Notes: a model not told the origin generated them from the sequence alone. A stretch of DNA of 64,000 nt from Ziziphus jujuba (GCF_031755915.1 NC_083389.1:2906001-2970000); one strand, 5' to 3'; numbered from the stretch's first letter, positions 20,901-32,950 are shown. Numbers and translations: made by a program.

Positions 20901-23900
20901 CTTAATTTAGTTGTATTTTGATTTTAAATGAATTATTTTTTAAATTAATAAAAAATTTCACAAAATTAATTATTTTATAATTTAAAAGGATCAGTCGACG
21001 TTTTTAACATTAAAAACATCACTATTATCTTAATTTTTGAAATTCTATTTAATTTTTTGTATTATTCATATGTATATAAATATTAAGTATATTAAATAGC
21101 AATATGAAGCAAAGTAATTAATCTATTCACTTAATTTAGTTGTATTTTGATTTTAAATGAATTATTTTTTAAATTAATAAAAAATTTCACAAAATTAATT
21201 ATTTTATAATTTAAAAGGATCAGTCGACGTTTTTAACATTAAAAACATCACTATTATCTTAATTTTTGAAATTCTATTTAATTTTTTGTATTATTCATAT
21301 GTATATAAATATTAAATATATTAATAAGTAATATGAAGCGAAACAATTAATCTATTTGTCCAATTTGTTTGTGCTTCGTTTTCAAATTATTTATTTTTTA
21401 AATTAATTAGAGTTTGACAAAATTAAATATTTTATAATTTAAAATTATTAAGCAATGCTTTTAACATCAAAAGCATTGGCAATTTTCTTAATTCTTGAAA
21501 TTTTATTTAATTTTAAGTTTTAGTTATATGCATATAAATATTAAATATATTAATTAGCAATATGATGCAAAATAATTAATCTATACATTAAATTTATTTG
21601 TGTTCAATTTTAAATTAACGATTTTTTAAATTAATAAAATGTTTGATAAATTTAACTATTTTAAAATTGAAAACAATCATAAACGTCGCCTATTGTCTTA
21701 ATTTTTGGATTAAATTTAATTTTTTGTTTTATTCATATATATAAAAATATTCAATATATTAATTAGTAATATGAAGCAAAATAATTAATATATTTTTTTA
21801 ATTTTTTTGTGCTTCATTTTTTAATTAATTATTTTTTAAACTAATAACATTGTGGCAAATTTAATTATTCTATAATTTAAGAGCACTAGGTGAAGCTTTT
21901 AACATCAAAAGCATCGCCTATTCTCTTAATTTTTTAAATTTTATTTAATTTTGAGTTTATTCATATGTATGTATATATTAAATATATTAATTAACAATAT
22001 GAAGCAAAATAAATAATCTATACTTTCAATTAATTCGTGTTTCAATTTTTAATTAATGATTTTTTAAATTAATTAAACGTTTAATAAATTTAATTATTTT
22101 AAAATTGAAAAGCATTAGGCGACGCTTTTAGCATCAAAGGCGTAACCTGTTGTGTTAACTTTTGATATTTTAACTAATTTTCTGTTTTAATATTATGTAT
22201 ATAAATATTAAGTATATTAAATAGTCACATGAAAAAAAAATTAATCTATTTATTTAATTTATTTGTATTTCGATTTTAAGTTAATTATTTTTAAAATTAA
22301 TAAAAATTTTAACAGAATTAATTATTTTATAATTTAAAAGGATTATTCGATGCTTTTAACATAAAAAAACATCGCCGATTGTCTTAATTTTTGGAATTCT
22401 ATTTAATTTTTTATTTTATTCATATGTATATTAATTAGTAATATCATGCAAAATAATTAATCTATTCATGTAATTTATTTATGCTTCAATTTTAAATTAA
22501 TTATTTTTAAATTAGTAAGAGTTTGATATAATTAAATATTTTATAATTTAAAAGCATTAGGCGATGCTTTTAGCATAAAAAAACATTGCCTATTTTCTTG
22601 ATTTTGAGAATTGTATTTAATTTTATGTTTTATACATGTGGATATAAATATAAGATAAATGAATCAGCAATTGGAAGCAAACAAATTAATCAACGCATTT
22701 AATTTATTTGTGTTCAATTTTAAATTAATGATTTTTTTAATTAATAAAATTTTTGATAAATTTATTTATTTTAAAATTGAAAATAATCAGGTATCGCTTT
22801 CTGCATCAAAAGTTTTGCTGTTAAGTTAATTTTTTTATTTTAATTAATTTTATTTTTTATTTTACGTATATAAATATTAAATATATTAGTTAGCAAAATG
22901 AAGTAAAATAATTATATATTTATTTAACTTTTTTTTGTGTTTCATTTTTAAATTAATTAGTTTTAAACTAATAAAAATTTGGCAAAATTAATTATTTTAT
23001 AATTTAAAAGCGCTAGGTAATGCGTTTAACATCAAAAGCATCGCCTATTCTCTTAATTTTTTGAAATTTTATTTAATTTTATGTTTTATTCATATGTGTA
23101 TATATATATATATTAATTATAATAATTAGCAATATGAAGAAAAATAATTAATCTATGCTTTTAATTAATTTGTGTTTCCATTTTTAATTAATGATTTTTT
23201 AAATTAATAAAAAGTTTGATAAATTTAATTATTTTAAAATTGAAAAGTATCAAGCAAAGCTTTTAGCATTAAAAGGGTAACCTGTTGTGTTAACTTTTAG
23301 TATTTTAATTAGTTTTTTCTTTGAATATTATGTATATAAATATTACGTATATTAAATAGCAACATGAAGTAAAATAATTAATCTATTCAATTAATTTATT
23401 TGTATTTCAATTTTAAATTAATTATTTTTTAAATTATAAAAATTTTCATAAAATTTAATTTCAAAGGATTAACCAATGCTTTTAATATAAAAAATATCGC
23501 CTATTGTCTTAATTTTTGGAATTCTATTTAATTTTTTGTTTTATTCATATGTATATAAATATTAAATATATTAATTAGTAATATAAAGTTCAATAATTAA
23601 TATATTCGTCTAATTTGTTCGTGCTTCAATTTTAAATTAATTTTTTAAAATTAATAAGAGTTTGACAAAATTAAATATTTTATTATTTCAAATCATTAGA
23701 CGACGCTTTTAACATCAATATCATTTTCTATTGTCTTAATTCTTGGAATTTTATTTAATTTTAACTTTTATTCATATGCATATAAATATTAAACATATTA
23801 ATTAGCAATATGATGCAAAATAATTAATCTATGCATTTAATTTATTTGTGTGTCAATTTTAAATTAATGAATTTTTAATTTAACAAAATGTTTGATAAAT

Positions 23901-24285
23901 TTAGTTATTTTAAAATTGAAAATAATCACACATCGCTTTCAGCATCAAAAGTTTCGCTGTTAAGTTATTTTTTGGTGTTTTAATTAATTTAATTTTTTAT
24001 TATATATATATAAATATTAAATATATTAATTAGCAATATGAAGCAAAATAATTAATATATTTATTTAATTTTTTTGTGTTTCATTTTTTAATTAGTTATT
24101 TTTTGAACAAATAAAATTTTGGCAAAATTAATTAATTTTTAATTTAAAAGAGCTAGGTGATGCTTTTAACATCAAAAGCATCGCTTATTCTCTTAATATT
24201 TGAAATTTAATTTAATTTTATGTTTTATTCATATGTATATATATATATATTAAATATATTAATTAGCAATATGAAGTAAAATAAA
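17990..24285 (+). repeat. Satellite array L: ~220-bp monomers in a five-monomer higher-order repeat
   Basis: About 28 monomers, recognised by the core (A)GGCGACGCTTTTAACATC followed by AAAAGCATCGCC. Cores lie near 18115, 18345, 18541, 18767, 18999, 19206, 19425, 19650, 19882, 20111, 20308, 20530, 20758, 20989, 21220, 21447, 21673, 21883, 22113, 22339, 22555, 22790, 23010, 23247, 23467, 23696, 23931 and 24152. Five types follow each other in fixed order: GTAACCTGTTGTGTTAAC; AAGGATTAG; ATTAAATATTTTATAA with ATTATTAGACG; AATCAGGC with a shortened spacer; GCACTAGG or GCGCTAGG. The type-1 to type-1 distance is 1.08-1.13 kb. There is no coding potential. Confidence 0.9.
20612..21298 (+). repeat. 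Exact triplication of one 229-bp satellite monomer
   Basis: Copies at 20612-20840, 20841-21069 and 21070-21298 look identical base for base. All other neighbouring monomers differ by many changes. All three are type-2 monomers (AAGGATCAGTCGACG), so the five-step order is stretched only here. Confidence 0.93.
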
Positions 24286-24400
24286 AAGAGTTGAATGGTT
24301 GGGTTAGCTGTGTTTATGGGTTTCTACGTTCTTTCAACTTTGTCACCGTCAGCGAGCACATATCATTGATTTTTCTTCCATTTTTTATCATCAATCGTAC
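24286..24400. other. Short unclassified spacer between array L and gypsy B
   Basis: A 115-bp stretch, more GC than the array (GAATGGTTGGGTTAGCTG and onward). No match to other parts of the window was recognised. Confidence 0.5.
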
Positions 24401-25535
24401 TGGGTTCACTAGTAATGAGAACCAGCCCGTAACCATACAATCAACTACTCGTTGGGGTGCTAATCCTGTGAATTGAAGACCGAGCCAATTACTAGGGCTC
24501 ATGCTAAGAGATTTAAGGAAAATGTTGTTAGCTTCATACAAAATGGAATTAAATCTCAAGAGGGCATATTAATATCAGAAGATTCTAAGCCCGTGCTGAG
24601 CATCCAAGTTGTGAAGGCAGAAATGGACCCAGAAATCTGTTTGGTGCATTTGAGGACTCCTAGTAGTAAGGGGTGAGTTTGTTAGCCTATGAATGTGTTT
24701 GAGCTCATCAAGAGACCATGAAATCATGCTTGGGTAGAAGCAAAGGCACCCAAATATGTCATTAGCGTCCAAACTTCTACATTGGCTGCATTTCAAGCAA
24801 GCTTTGATAATTTCAATCAATGGAAACGTTTGATAATTTCAATTAATGGAAACGTGTGGGAACCAATTCTAATCCTACTAGGCATCTTACATTGCATGTT
24901 AAATCAGATTTGGAGCCTAAATTAGCTAGAGATTGGACAAGTACAGCTTATTAGGAAAATTAATAAACTATTTTCCAAATATAAAATTTGACTTTTGTTT
25001 TAGGAAATAGTCTTTTATTTTTTTTTTGTTTAATTATTTACTGGACAAATTAATTTAGGAATGCTGAATTTTAATATTTGTGATTGTAAATTAATTAATT
25101 AATTCCTCTTTAACAGTTAAGGAATCAATCAATACAAATTATATTAGGAAAGACATATAACATTCAGCCACACTTTTTGTTTAGTTTTATTGGCCGATAT
25201 TTACCTATTGTTTTAGGGTTTTGATTTTGTCACTTTAGCCTATTTAAAGGCTTATTTCTCAATAAATGGCACTACATTATTCATTCATAAAAATTACAAT
25301 GAAAAAGATTTCTCTTTGTTTTCTTAGAACAACTAAAACACCGAATAGAGAGCGAGTGTTTTAGTTTCACTTATCAATAGGACAATCCATAACCTATTGT
25401 GGCATATTCGACATACATCAAACTTTCTAATCACAGGATGATTAGGGATCAAGGTGACCATTAGAATCTGAACTTAATTTTTATCTGGGCTAATATAATA
25501 CGGGTTTAGGAGCAAGTCGACCCAAGTTCGTTTCA
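24401..25535 (+). repeat. 5' LTR of gypsy B
   Basis: The start is placed at TGGGTTCACTAG by alignment with the F LTR (TGGGTACGAG). The end TTCGTTTCA is followed by the primer site. It contains CCTATTTAAAGGC near 25240 and the pol-tail peptide near 24473-24676 (ITRAHAKRFKENVVSFIQ). The start could be 24416 instead. Confidence 0.75.
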
Positions 25536-25537
25536 TT

Positions 25538-25550
25538 TGGTATCGGAGCC
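25538..25550 (+). other. Primer binding site of gypsy B
   Basis: TGGTATCGGAGCC lies two bases after the LTR. It is one base off the initiator-Met tRNA complement. Confidence 0.85.
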
Positions 25551-26710
25551 GAATTCTGTTTAGGTTTGATCTATCATATTTTCTTTGTTTTATTTTTGTG
25601 TTATTATACAATTTTAACATTACGTTAAGATTGTTTCTACCCATACATGTGTTGCATATTTAAAAAAAAAAAAATCTTCATAGCCTAATTAGGGTTTCTT
25701 TTTGTTTAGTCGAATTTTTGTTTGCTTCCTAGTTTGTTGGTTGGTTTTGCATGTTAGTTCTTAGTAATTTGGTATACTATTGATTTTCCTTTGATGTTTT
25801 TAATTGTAATTATTTTCACTTATATATTCAAAAAAAAAAAGGAATTTCGGAAAACATATTACAAAACCCTAAATTTTTTCCCTTTGTTTTGTTTGGAAGG
25901 TGTAATTCGAATTTGAGAAATTGTTAGGCATTGGAGTTGCATTTTTATGGTGATTGTGCTGCTAGAAGTTGTGTGATATTATTCGGTTTGTGATAAAGAA
26001 AAAAAAAAGCCGAAGTTAAAAAAAAAATTGAAAAGGCTGATTTTGAGAATTGCAAATTTGAGTTTGTTCGGATTTGGGTAAAATTCAATTATGATAGTTG
26101 GAGTTGCTGTTTATTCAATATTGGTTGCTGGATATTGGAATATTGGTGCTACTTGATTGGATTAAATTTGGTTTAAGGATTTGAGACAACGACCTAAATT
26201 ATGAGAACTACAACCAACATCTATCTCATATTTTGTTTGAATTCTGTTCTTGTTAATTGTTTGAACCCTTTTTCCAAATTTTATCCTTGAATTATGGTCT
26301 TTTAATATTCTGGTCTGATTCCTTATTGAATACGAAAATTGCTTTATTATTTTTCCTTGTTTTTGGATAGTAAATCGAGACTTAGGTTTTCTAATTCACT
26401 CAGAATTTGCTTGCTTCTTGCTTTTGTTTATTGATAGGTTTAATTAGGACATACTTATGATCTAGTTGCTGGTTTTAAGTGTGTATTAGAACTTTGAGAT
26501 CATCTTTGAAGTGAAAAAAGGCAAGAGAGTGTGAGCTTATAATAGGGTTAAAAGCCAAAACTAGTGTGAAACACGAGTGAACGAGACCTTATTTGAGTGA
26601 TACACGTGAAGGAGTGAACTTGGTGAGATTTCTTGCATTATTTCACTAACATGACATATTCATGATTACGAAAAGCAGGTGATTCTTTAAGAGAACTTGG
26701 AGAGGATTCT

Positions 26711-27620
26711 GTGGCATTCAAGGGAAAGTCTAGAGCATCAGGGAGTTACACAGAACCTACTGACATGCAGGCGGTGTTGGAGCAATTGCAGAGGATGAAT
26801 GTTCTGTTTGATCATAACCAAAGGGTAAGGATGATCCTAAACCATCTAGAGCTCGTGATATTGTGTGTTTTAAATGTCAGGATCGTGGATATATTGCCAA
26901 CCAATGTGCAAATAGAAGAATTATGGTGCTGAAGGATAATGGAGAGCTAAAATCAGACAGTGAGGAGTCAAAAGCTAAGATTGAGCATGATGAGGAAGAA
27001 TCTAAAGAAGAAGACCATGACGAACCCGTGACTCAGAAGGCTTCAAGGGTTGAGTTAAGTTTGTTGGCACGTAGAGTCTTGATCGTGTATAAGGATGAAA
27101 AGCAAGTGCAAAGGGAAAATATTTTCTACACTCGATGTGACATCCAAGGTAATATTTGTAGTATGATTATAGACAATGGGAGTAGTGCCAATGTTATTAG
27201 CACTGTTGTGGTGAAAAAATTAGGGTTAACAACAATCAAACATCCAGAACTATATAGACTTCAATGGCTTAATGATAGTGGAGAGATGGTAAATAAACAT
27301 CCAAGATAAAGTTTAGTATTGATAAATACGTGGATGTGGTTTTGTGTGATGTTGTACCTATGTATGTAGGACATATTTTATTGGGAAGATCATAGCAATT
27401 TGACAAGAATACCATACACTATAGTCGAGAAAATTCCATTGTGCTCCGATTGAAAAGTAAGAAATTTAAGCTTAAGCCGTTGACACAAAGGAAGGTGTTT
27501 AGAAATCAAATGCAAATGCAATAAAGAAAGGAGGCCGAATGGCAAAGGGACAAGACCATCATGCCACCCACAGCTTCAACAAGCAAATAAGAGGGCAAAG
27601 CCGAGCCGCATCACTTAGGT
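26711..27620 (+). pseudogene. Gypsy B gag-protease remnant
   Basis: The gag N-terminus (TDMQAVLEQLQRMN) jumps at about 26822 straight to the segment before the zinc knuckle, so the whole capsid-like domain is deleted. The likely breakpoint word AAGG occurs at both parent sites when compared with F. Frame 26863-27309 then holds a zinc knuckle (CFKCQDRGYIANQC), an acidic linker and the protease region. There the expected DSG is DNG (IIDNGSSANVIS), and the frame ends by frameshift after the NDSGE block. The downstream LLGR region (about 27370-27400) follows in another frame. Confidence 0.85.
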
Positions 27621-27724
27621 AAGCTTTCTAAACCCGAGAGTGAAAAGAAAAAGGAAGAGAAGAAAAAGATAAACTTTTATCTTAGTCAAGGTAAGGTTAA
27701 AAGGAATTTTTAAATAAGAAACCT

Positions 27725-29159
27725 ATGCTGGTCATGATATATAAAGATGCATTTTTAAATCATCTAGCTAATCCTGAAGAGCCTACATTGCCAAGCTCTA
27801 TTTCTTCTCTTTTGCAGGAGTTTGATGACATTTTTCTAGAGAAGATTCCTAGTGGTTTACTACCTATTCAAGGAATTGAACACCAAATAGATTTCATCCT
27901 GCAGCCACAATTCCTGATAGGCCTGTATACAAAAGTAATCCTAAGGAGACAAAGGAGCTTCAATGCCAGGTAAGTGAATTGCTAAACAAAGATTACATTA
28001 GATAAAGCATGAGTCAATGTGCTATACCTTGATTGTTAGTGCCTAAGAAAGATGGATCTTGGAGAATGTTTATAGATTGTAGGGCCATTAAAAACATAAC
28101 TGTCAAGTATAGGCATCCTATTCCTAGATTAGATGATATGCTTGATGAATTATATGGTGCATACATGTTTTCAAATATTGACTTTAGGAATGGGTATCAT
28201 CAAATAAGAATGAAAAAGGGAGATGAGTGGAAGATTGCATTTAAAATAAAACATGGTCTGTATGAGTGGTTAGCAATGCCTTTTGGATTAACTAATGCAC
28301 CTAGTACTTTCATGAGATTCATGAACCATGTTATGCACCAAGTCATTGGAAAATTTATGGTTGTTTATTTTTGATGATATTCTTGTATATAGTAGGAATT
28401 TAGATAATATGTAAAACACCTTAGATTAATTTTAGAAGTACTTAGGAAAGAAGGATTGTTTGCTAATCCCAAAAAGTGTGATTTTTGTCAAGATGAGCTT
28501 GTGTTTTCTAAGATTTATTGTGAGTGCTGCAGGAATCAAGGTTGACCAATCCAAGGTCAAAGCAATCCAAGATTGGCCCAAGAAGTTTTCATGGTTTTGC
28601 TAGTTTTTACATGAGATTTGTCAAGGACATTAGTACGATTACAGCACCATTGACCAAAATAATCAAGAAGAGTGTGGGATTCCAATAGGGAGAGGCATAA
28701 GAAAAGTCTTTTAACTTGTTGAAAGAAAAATTAACTAATGCTCCTCTATTGGTTTTACCTAATTTTTCTAAGACTTTTGAGATTGTATGTATACTTCAGG
28801 TGTACGTATCGATGCAGGAAGGAAGACCTATAGCATACTTTAGTGACAAGTTGAATGGGGTGGCATTGAATTATCCAACTTATGACAAAGAGATGTATGC
28901 TTTAGTTTGAGCTTTGGAGACACGGCAACATTACTTGATTCCAAAGAAATTTAAGATTAACACAGATCATGAATCTTTGAATCATATCAAAGGCCAAAAG
29001 AATCTTAACCGATGGCATGGAAGGTGGATTGAATTCATTGAGACTTTTCCTTATGTCATACGCTACAAGAAAGTTAAAGAAAATGTGGTAGTCGATGCTT
29101 TATCCCAAAGGTATGTTTTATTTTCAACCTTAGATGCTAAATTTTTGGGTTTTGAATAA
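27725..29159 (+). pseudogene. Gypsy B reverse transcriptase and RNase H remnant
   Basis: The RT linker is in frame 27725-27973 ([15 protein letters not shown]). The RT core is in 28033-28374 ([17 protein letters not shown], then [13 protein letters not shown], then [15 protein letters not shown]). The YFDD motif is broken by a frameshift immediately after YF. RNase H follows in 28716-29159 ([14 protein letters not shown], then [13 protein letters not shown], then a stop, then [13 protein letters not shown]). Several stops exist. Unlike A and C this element once had the full RT-RNase H-integrase order. Confidence 0.85.
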
Positions 29160-29857
29160 GTAAGGAAATTTATGAGCATGATATTGACTTTGGTGAAATA
29201 TATAGAAATTGTGCCAAACATGGTTATAGTAAATTCTATATCTTTGATGGGTACTTGTTTTGGGAAAGTCAACTTTGTGTGCCTTGTTGTAGCATTAGGG
29301 AATTACTTGTTAAGGAAGGTCACGGTGGGGGTTTAAGAGGACACTTTGATGTAGCAAAAACTTTGTCCATATTACAATAATATTTTTATTGGGCGAACAT
29401 GAGGAGAGATGTATAGAGGATTTGTGAGAGGTATATCACGTGTAGAAAGTCAAAATCTAAGCTAAAACCACATGGTTTGTATATGCCATTACCTATTCCT
29501 TCTTATCCTTGGGTAGATTTATCCATGGATTTTGTATTGGGGTTACTTAGGTTAAGGACGGGTAAGGACTCTATTTTTGTGGTTGTTGATGATTTTCTAA
29601 GATAGCACATTTCATAGCATGTAATAGGATTGATGATGTATTTCATGTAGCTAATTTGTTCTTTAAGGAAGTGGTGAGATTTCATGGCATGCCTAGGACT
29701 ATTGTTTCAGATAGGGATGCTAAGTTCTTAAGTTATTTTTGGAAAATATTGTGGGTTAAGTTAGGTACTAAAATTTTTATTTTCACTACTTGTCATCCAC
29801 AGACTGATGGATAAAATGAAGTAGTGAATAGAACTTTGTCTGTATTGTTGAGAGTAT
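29160..29857 (+). pseudogene. Gypsy B integrase remnant, ending at a deletion into the LTR
   Basis: The H2C2 zinc region (HFYWANMRRDV and [14 protein letters not shown]) and the start of the DDE core ([14 protein letters not shown]) are readable with stops. Core sequence continues through a Pro-Gln-Thr-Asp-Gly-like stretch to about 29850. It then switches to mid-LTR sequence (TTACCGTCCAAGCTTCC). The integrase C-terminus, polypurine tract and LTR start are deleted. Confidence 0.75.
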
Positions 29858-30706
29858 TAATTACCGTCCAAGCTTCCACATTGTCTGGATTTAGCTAGTT
29901 TGGCATTGGGAAGGAGTTTACTTGCATTCCAAGCAAGCTTTGATAATTTCAATCAATGGCAACATGTAGGGACTAGTTCTAATCGTACTAGGCATCCTAC
30001 ATGGCATGTTGAATCAGATTTGGAGCCTAAATTAGTTGGAGATTGGACAAGTACAGCTTATTTGGAAAACTAGTCAAATCATATTTGGAGCCTAAATTAG
30101 CAGGAGATTGGACAAGTACAGCTTATTTGGAAAATTAATCAACTATTTTCCAAATATGAAATTTCACTTTTCTTTTAGAAAATACTCTTTTATTTTTTTT
30201 TATTTAATTATTTGCTAGAAAAATTAATTTAGGAAACCTGAATTTTAATATTTGTGATTGTAAATTAATTAATTCCTCTTTAAAAGTTAAGAAATTAATT
30301 AATACAAATTAGATTAGAAAAGACATATAAAATTCAGCCACACCTTTTGTTTAGTTTTATTGGCCTGTTTTTACCTATTGTTTTAGGGTTTTGATTTTGT
30401 CACTTTAGCCTATTTAAAGGCTTATTTCTCAATAAATAACACTACATTATTCATTCAGAAATATTACTGTGAAAAAGATTTCTCTTTGCTCTCTTCAGAA
30501 CACCTAAAACATGGAATAGAAAGCGAGTGTTTTAGTTTGACTTATCAAGAGAACAATTCAAAACCTATTGTGGCATCTTCGACATATATCAAGGTTTTTA
30601 ATCACCGATTGATTGGGGATCAAGCTGGTCATTAGAATCTGAACTTAATTTTGATCCGGGCTAATATAATACGGGTTTAAGAGCAAGTTGACCTAGATTC
30701 ATATCA
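29858..30706 (+). repeat. 3' LTR of gypsy B, 5'-truncated
   Basis: Homologous to the last ~790 bp of the 5' LTR, ending ATTCATATCA. A 65-bp direct duplication (TTTGGAGCCTAAATTAG and onward, starts at 30012 and 30077) is not present in the 5' LTR. Confidence 0.85.
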
Positions 30707-31342
30707 ACTGGTGAACTGTCACTGCAGGGTTTTGTTGTTGGGTTACTGGGTTGGTGAGTTACTGTCACTGCTGGATTTGTTGGTGTGTTTGTTGTTGGTT
30801 TGCTGGGTTGTTATTTTTGATGGATTGCTACGTTACTGCTTGCTATATTGCTGTGTTGCACAGGTTGAAGGTGGAAAAAACTTAGGTCGTGGGTTTTTTT
30901 TTTTCAAATTTAAGTGGAGATTTTTCTCAATCTTGTTTGGGTTGATATTTTGTTTATGATTTTGCTTGGGATTCAGTTTTTGTCGCTATTTTGCGTAGAA
31001 TTAGGGTATTGTTCTTGATTTTGCAATCGGGTTGGGTTTTCATTTTGATTTTGGTCCCTCTTTGTGCCGTGGTTTGGATTAGCATAGCGACTGAAGTTTG
31101 CTCCATTGGGTGATCGACTTGGCCTCAAGTTGTGTTTGGATTTGGTTACTGGGATTGTGTCGAATTTGGCGTCGTTGAAAAATGTATCCTTAATTTTATA
31201 TTATTGGTTGCTAATATGAAATTGAATTATTATATGAGTATGAATTAGATAAAAATATTCATTTTGTATATTTTTATTATATGTTTACAATTTTAAATTA
31301 AAGCTATAGTTGTTATAATGTGCGTGGGAAATTTGAGTTGTA
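30707..31342. other. GT-rich low-complexity stretch
   Basis: About 30707-30860 is an irregular run of GTTGCTGGGTTACTG-like words. The rest is unassigned and AT-rich. An 82-residue frame here (30711-30959) is Leu/Cys/Val-rich and looks like a composition artefact. It could be non-coding sequence of the CACTA relic that follows. Confidence 0.45.
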
Positions 31343-31900
31343 ATGGTTTCCATGGAGGAGGTAAAATTGGTAGGATTGAAATCTCATGATTGTCATACAT
31401 TGATGCGACAACTCTTGACTCTTGCAATTTGCTCAATCCTTCCTAAAAATGTGAGCCATACAATTGCAAGACTTTGTTTTTGCTTTAATGCCATTTGCAA
31501 GAAGTCTACCATTCTTGCTGAATTGGACATAATCCAAAATGATATTGGTACAGCTTTGTGCCGGCTAGAGAAATTCTTCCCACCATCATTTTTTGATATA
31601 ATGTTTCATCTAACTTTCATTTAGTACGAGAGATTAGATTGTATGGACCAATACTAATCAGGCGAATGTACCCATTTGAGAGGTATATGAATGTATTGAA
31701 GGTTATGAACAAAAATGGGCTAGAAATTTATATTGCTGAGAGCTATATTTATGAAGAAGTGATTGAATTTTGTAATGAATATCAAAGATGGTTAGATGTA
31801 ATTGGAAACCTCATTGGTAGGTACCAAAAACTAAATGATGAGGATGATGTCGGTGCCCCTGTTAAGTGTGGAAAGACCCAATCAATTGATCAACAACTTT
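31343..31900 (+). pseudogene. CACTA TNP2-type transposase relic, DUF4218 region
   Basis: The first frame (31343-31624) carries LKSHDCHTLMRQLL, ICSILPKNV, the LDIIQNDIGTALCRLEKFFP segment and PPSFFDIM. The second frame (31639-31902), after a frameshift, carries RRMYPFERYMNVLK and SYIYEEVIEFCNEY. I recognise this as the DUF4218 domain that follows the Transposase_21 core in plant CACTA TNP2 proteins. The catalytic core itself is not seen upstream, where GT-rich sequence and gypsy B intervene. Confidence 0.85.
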
Positions 31901-32044
31901 AGGAGTAAGTCCATATATGCGCACTATCGAATGTACAGGAGGTGGAACCGTACACGAGATATATATATCCATAGGAGTAAGTCCATATATGCGCACTATC
32001 GAATGTACAGGAGGTGGAACCGTACACGAGATATATATATCCAT
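31901..32044 (+). repeat. Exact 72-bp tandem duplication in the TNP2 relic
   Basis: AGGAGTAAGTCCATATATGC and the following 52 bases occur twice without change (31901-31972 and 31973-32044). One frame of the unit reads ALSNVQEVEPY, a TNP2 segment expected after the DUF4218 domain. The duplication is therefore within transposase coding sequence. Confidence 0.9.
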
Positions 32045-32329
32045 GTTAAAGTATAAATTAGTAATTATTTTGAATATATTTATTAAATAAGAAAACTTTT
32101 CTTTGTTTCAGAATTCATTTGGAAGCCTTGACATTAAGAAAAAAAAAATCGAGGAAAAAAAGCAAAATGGTTTCAAGATGAACACAAACGTACATTTATG
32201 TATTGGTTACATGATAAGGTATGTTCAAAATAAACTGTTAATATCAAGGTTTTAACTTTAGGTTTAGTGATTAAATAATGTATAATTGTATTTCCATTTA
32301 CTAGATTGAACAAATGCAAAGTCAACCAA

Positions 32330-32950
32330 ATCATATAGTTTACAAAACATTAAGATAGAATGTACATGGTTCCCAATGGTTGGTAACGAAACATGATGGA
32401 TATGAGATTAAAGGAGTTCGATTCAACACTTTGGATAGGGATAATAAGTAGCTTACCTAGAATTGTGGGGTAAAGGTAGTTGCTAAAAGTGAGCATTTTT
32501 CTAGTGCTAAGGACAATAACCTTATTTTAGCTGAGATGGCATACTATGGGGCTATAAGAGAAATCTAGGATGTCAATTACACTGTGTTTCGAATTCTCGT
32601 ATTCAAGTGTGATTTGGTTGACAGTAGTGGTGTGAAAGTTGATGAGATGGGTTTTACATGTATTAACTTAAATAAAATTTGATATAAATCTGACCCATTC
32701 ATTATGACTTCACAAGTTCAACAAGTAGTTTACGTTAAGAATCAACTTGATTCTAGATGGTTTGTAGTTTTAACTCTACTACAACATGGTAATTTTGTTG
32801 ATAATGAATTAGTTGAAGAAGATGTTCTTAGAGATTCTACGATGGTTCACAACCATTTGTCTTTCAGTTGGCAAGTGTGGTTGAAAGTGATAATGAGGAA
32901 GAATGTGATAATGACTATGTTCATAATGATTGCGAGGGGGTATGGATAAA
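32330..32950 (+). pseudogene. CACTA TNP2 relic, DUF4216 region
   Basis: Readable pieces are GYEIKGVRFNT-like (about 32399), DVNYTVFRILVFKCDLVD (about 32570), then GVKVDEMGFTCINLNK, a stop, and DPFIMTSQVQQVVYVKNQLD with RWFVVL (in frame 32704-32949). This is the DUF4216 domain found at the C-terminus of CACTA TNP2 proteins. The order and strand match the DUF4218 region, so both belong to one gene, with an intron-like AT-rich gap between. Confidence 0.75.

Larger units (their letters stand above)
24401..30706 (+). mobile_element. Old Ty3/gypsy element B, deleted
   Basis: A plus-strand relative of A. It has a 5' LTR at 24401-25535, a primer site at 25538-25550, a leader to about 26700, a remnant gag-protease at 26711-27620, pol remnants at 27700-29850, and a 5'-truncated 3' LTR at about 29858-30706. 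Many stops and frameshifts are present. No target-site duplication is found at these ends, consistent with age or rearrangement. It lies directly after array L. Confidence 0.85.

Noticed and set aside
17990..24285. CRISPR-like regular repeats with spacers
   Set aside because: Units are ~220 bp, contiguous and diverged, with no unique spacers, in plant-type DNA. It is a satellite.
24399..24403. ACTGG near the left end of gypsy B matching ACTGG after its right end (30707-30711)
   Set aside because: For this to be a target duplication the LTR would have to start at GTTCAC rather than TG, which disagrees with the F LTR alignment. Treated as chance.
30711..30959. 82-residue hydrophobic frame resembling a membrane peptide
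   Set aside because: It arises from a GTTGCTGGGTTACTG-like low-complexity run and has no support as a gene.
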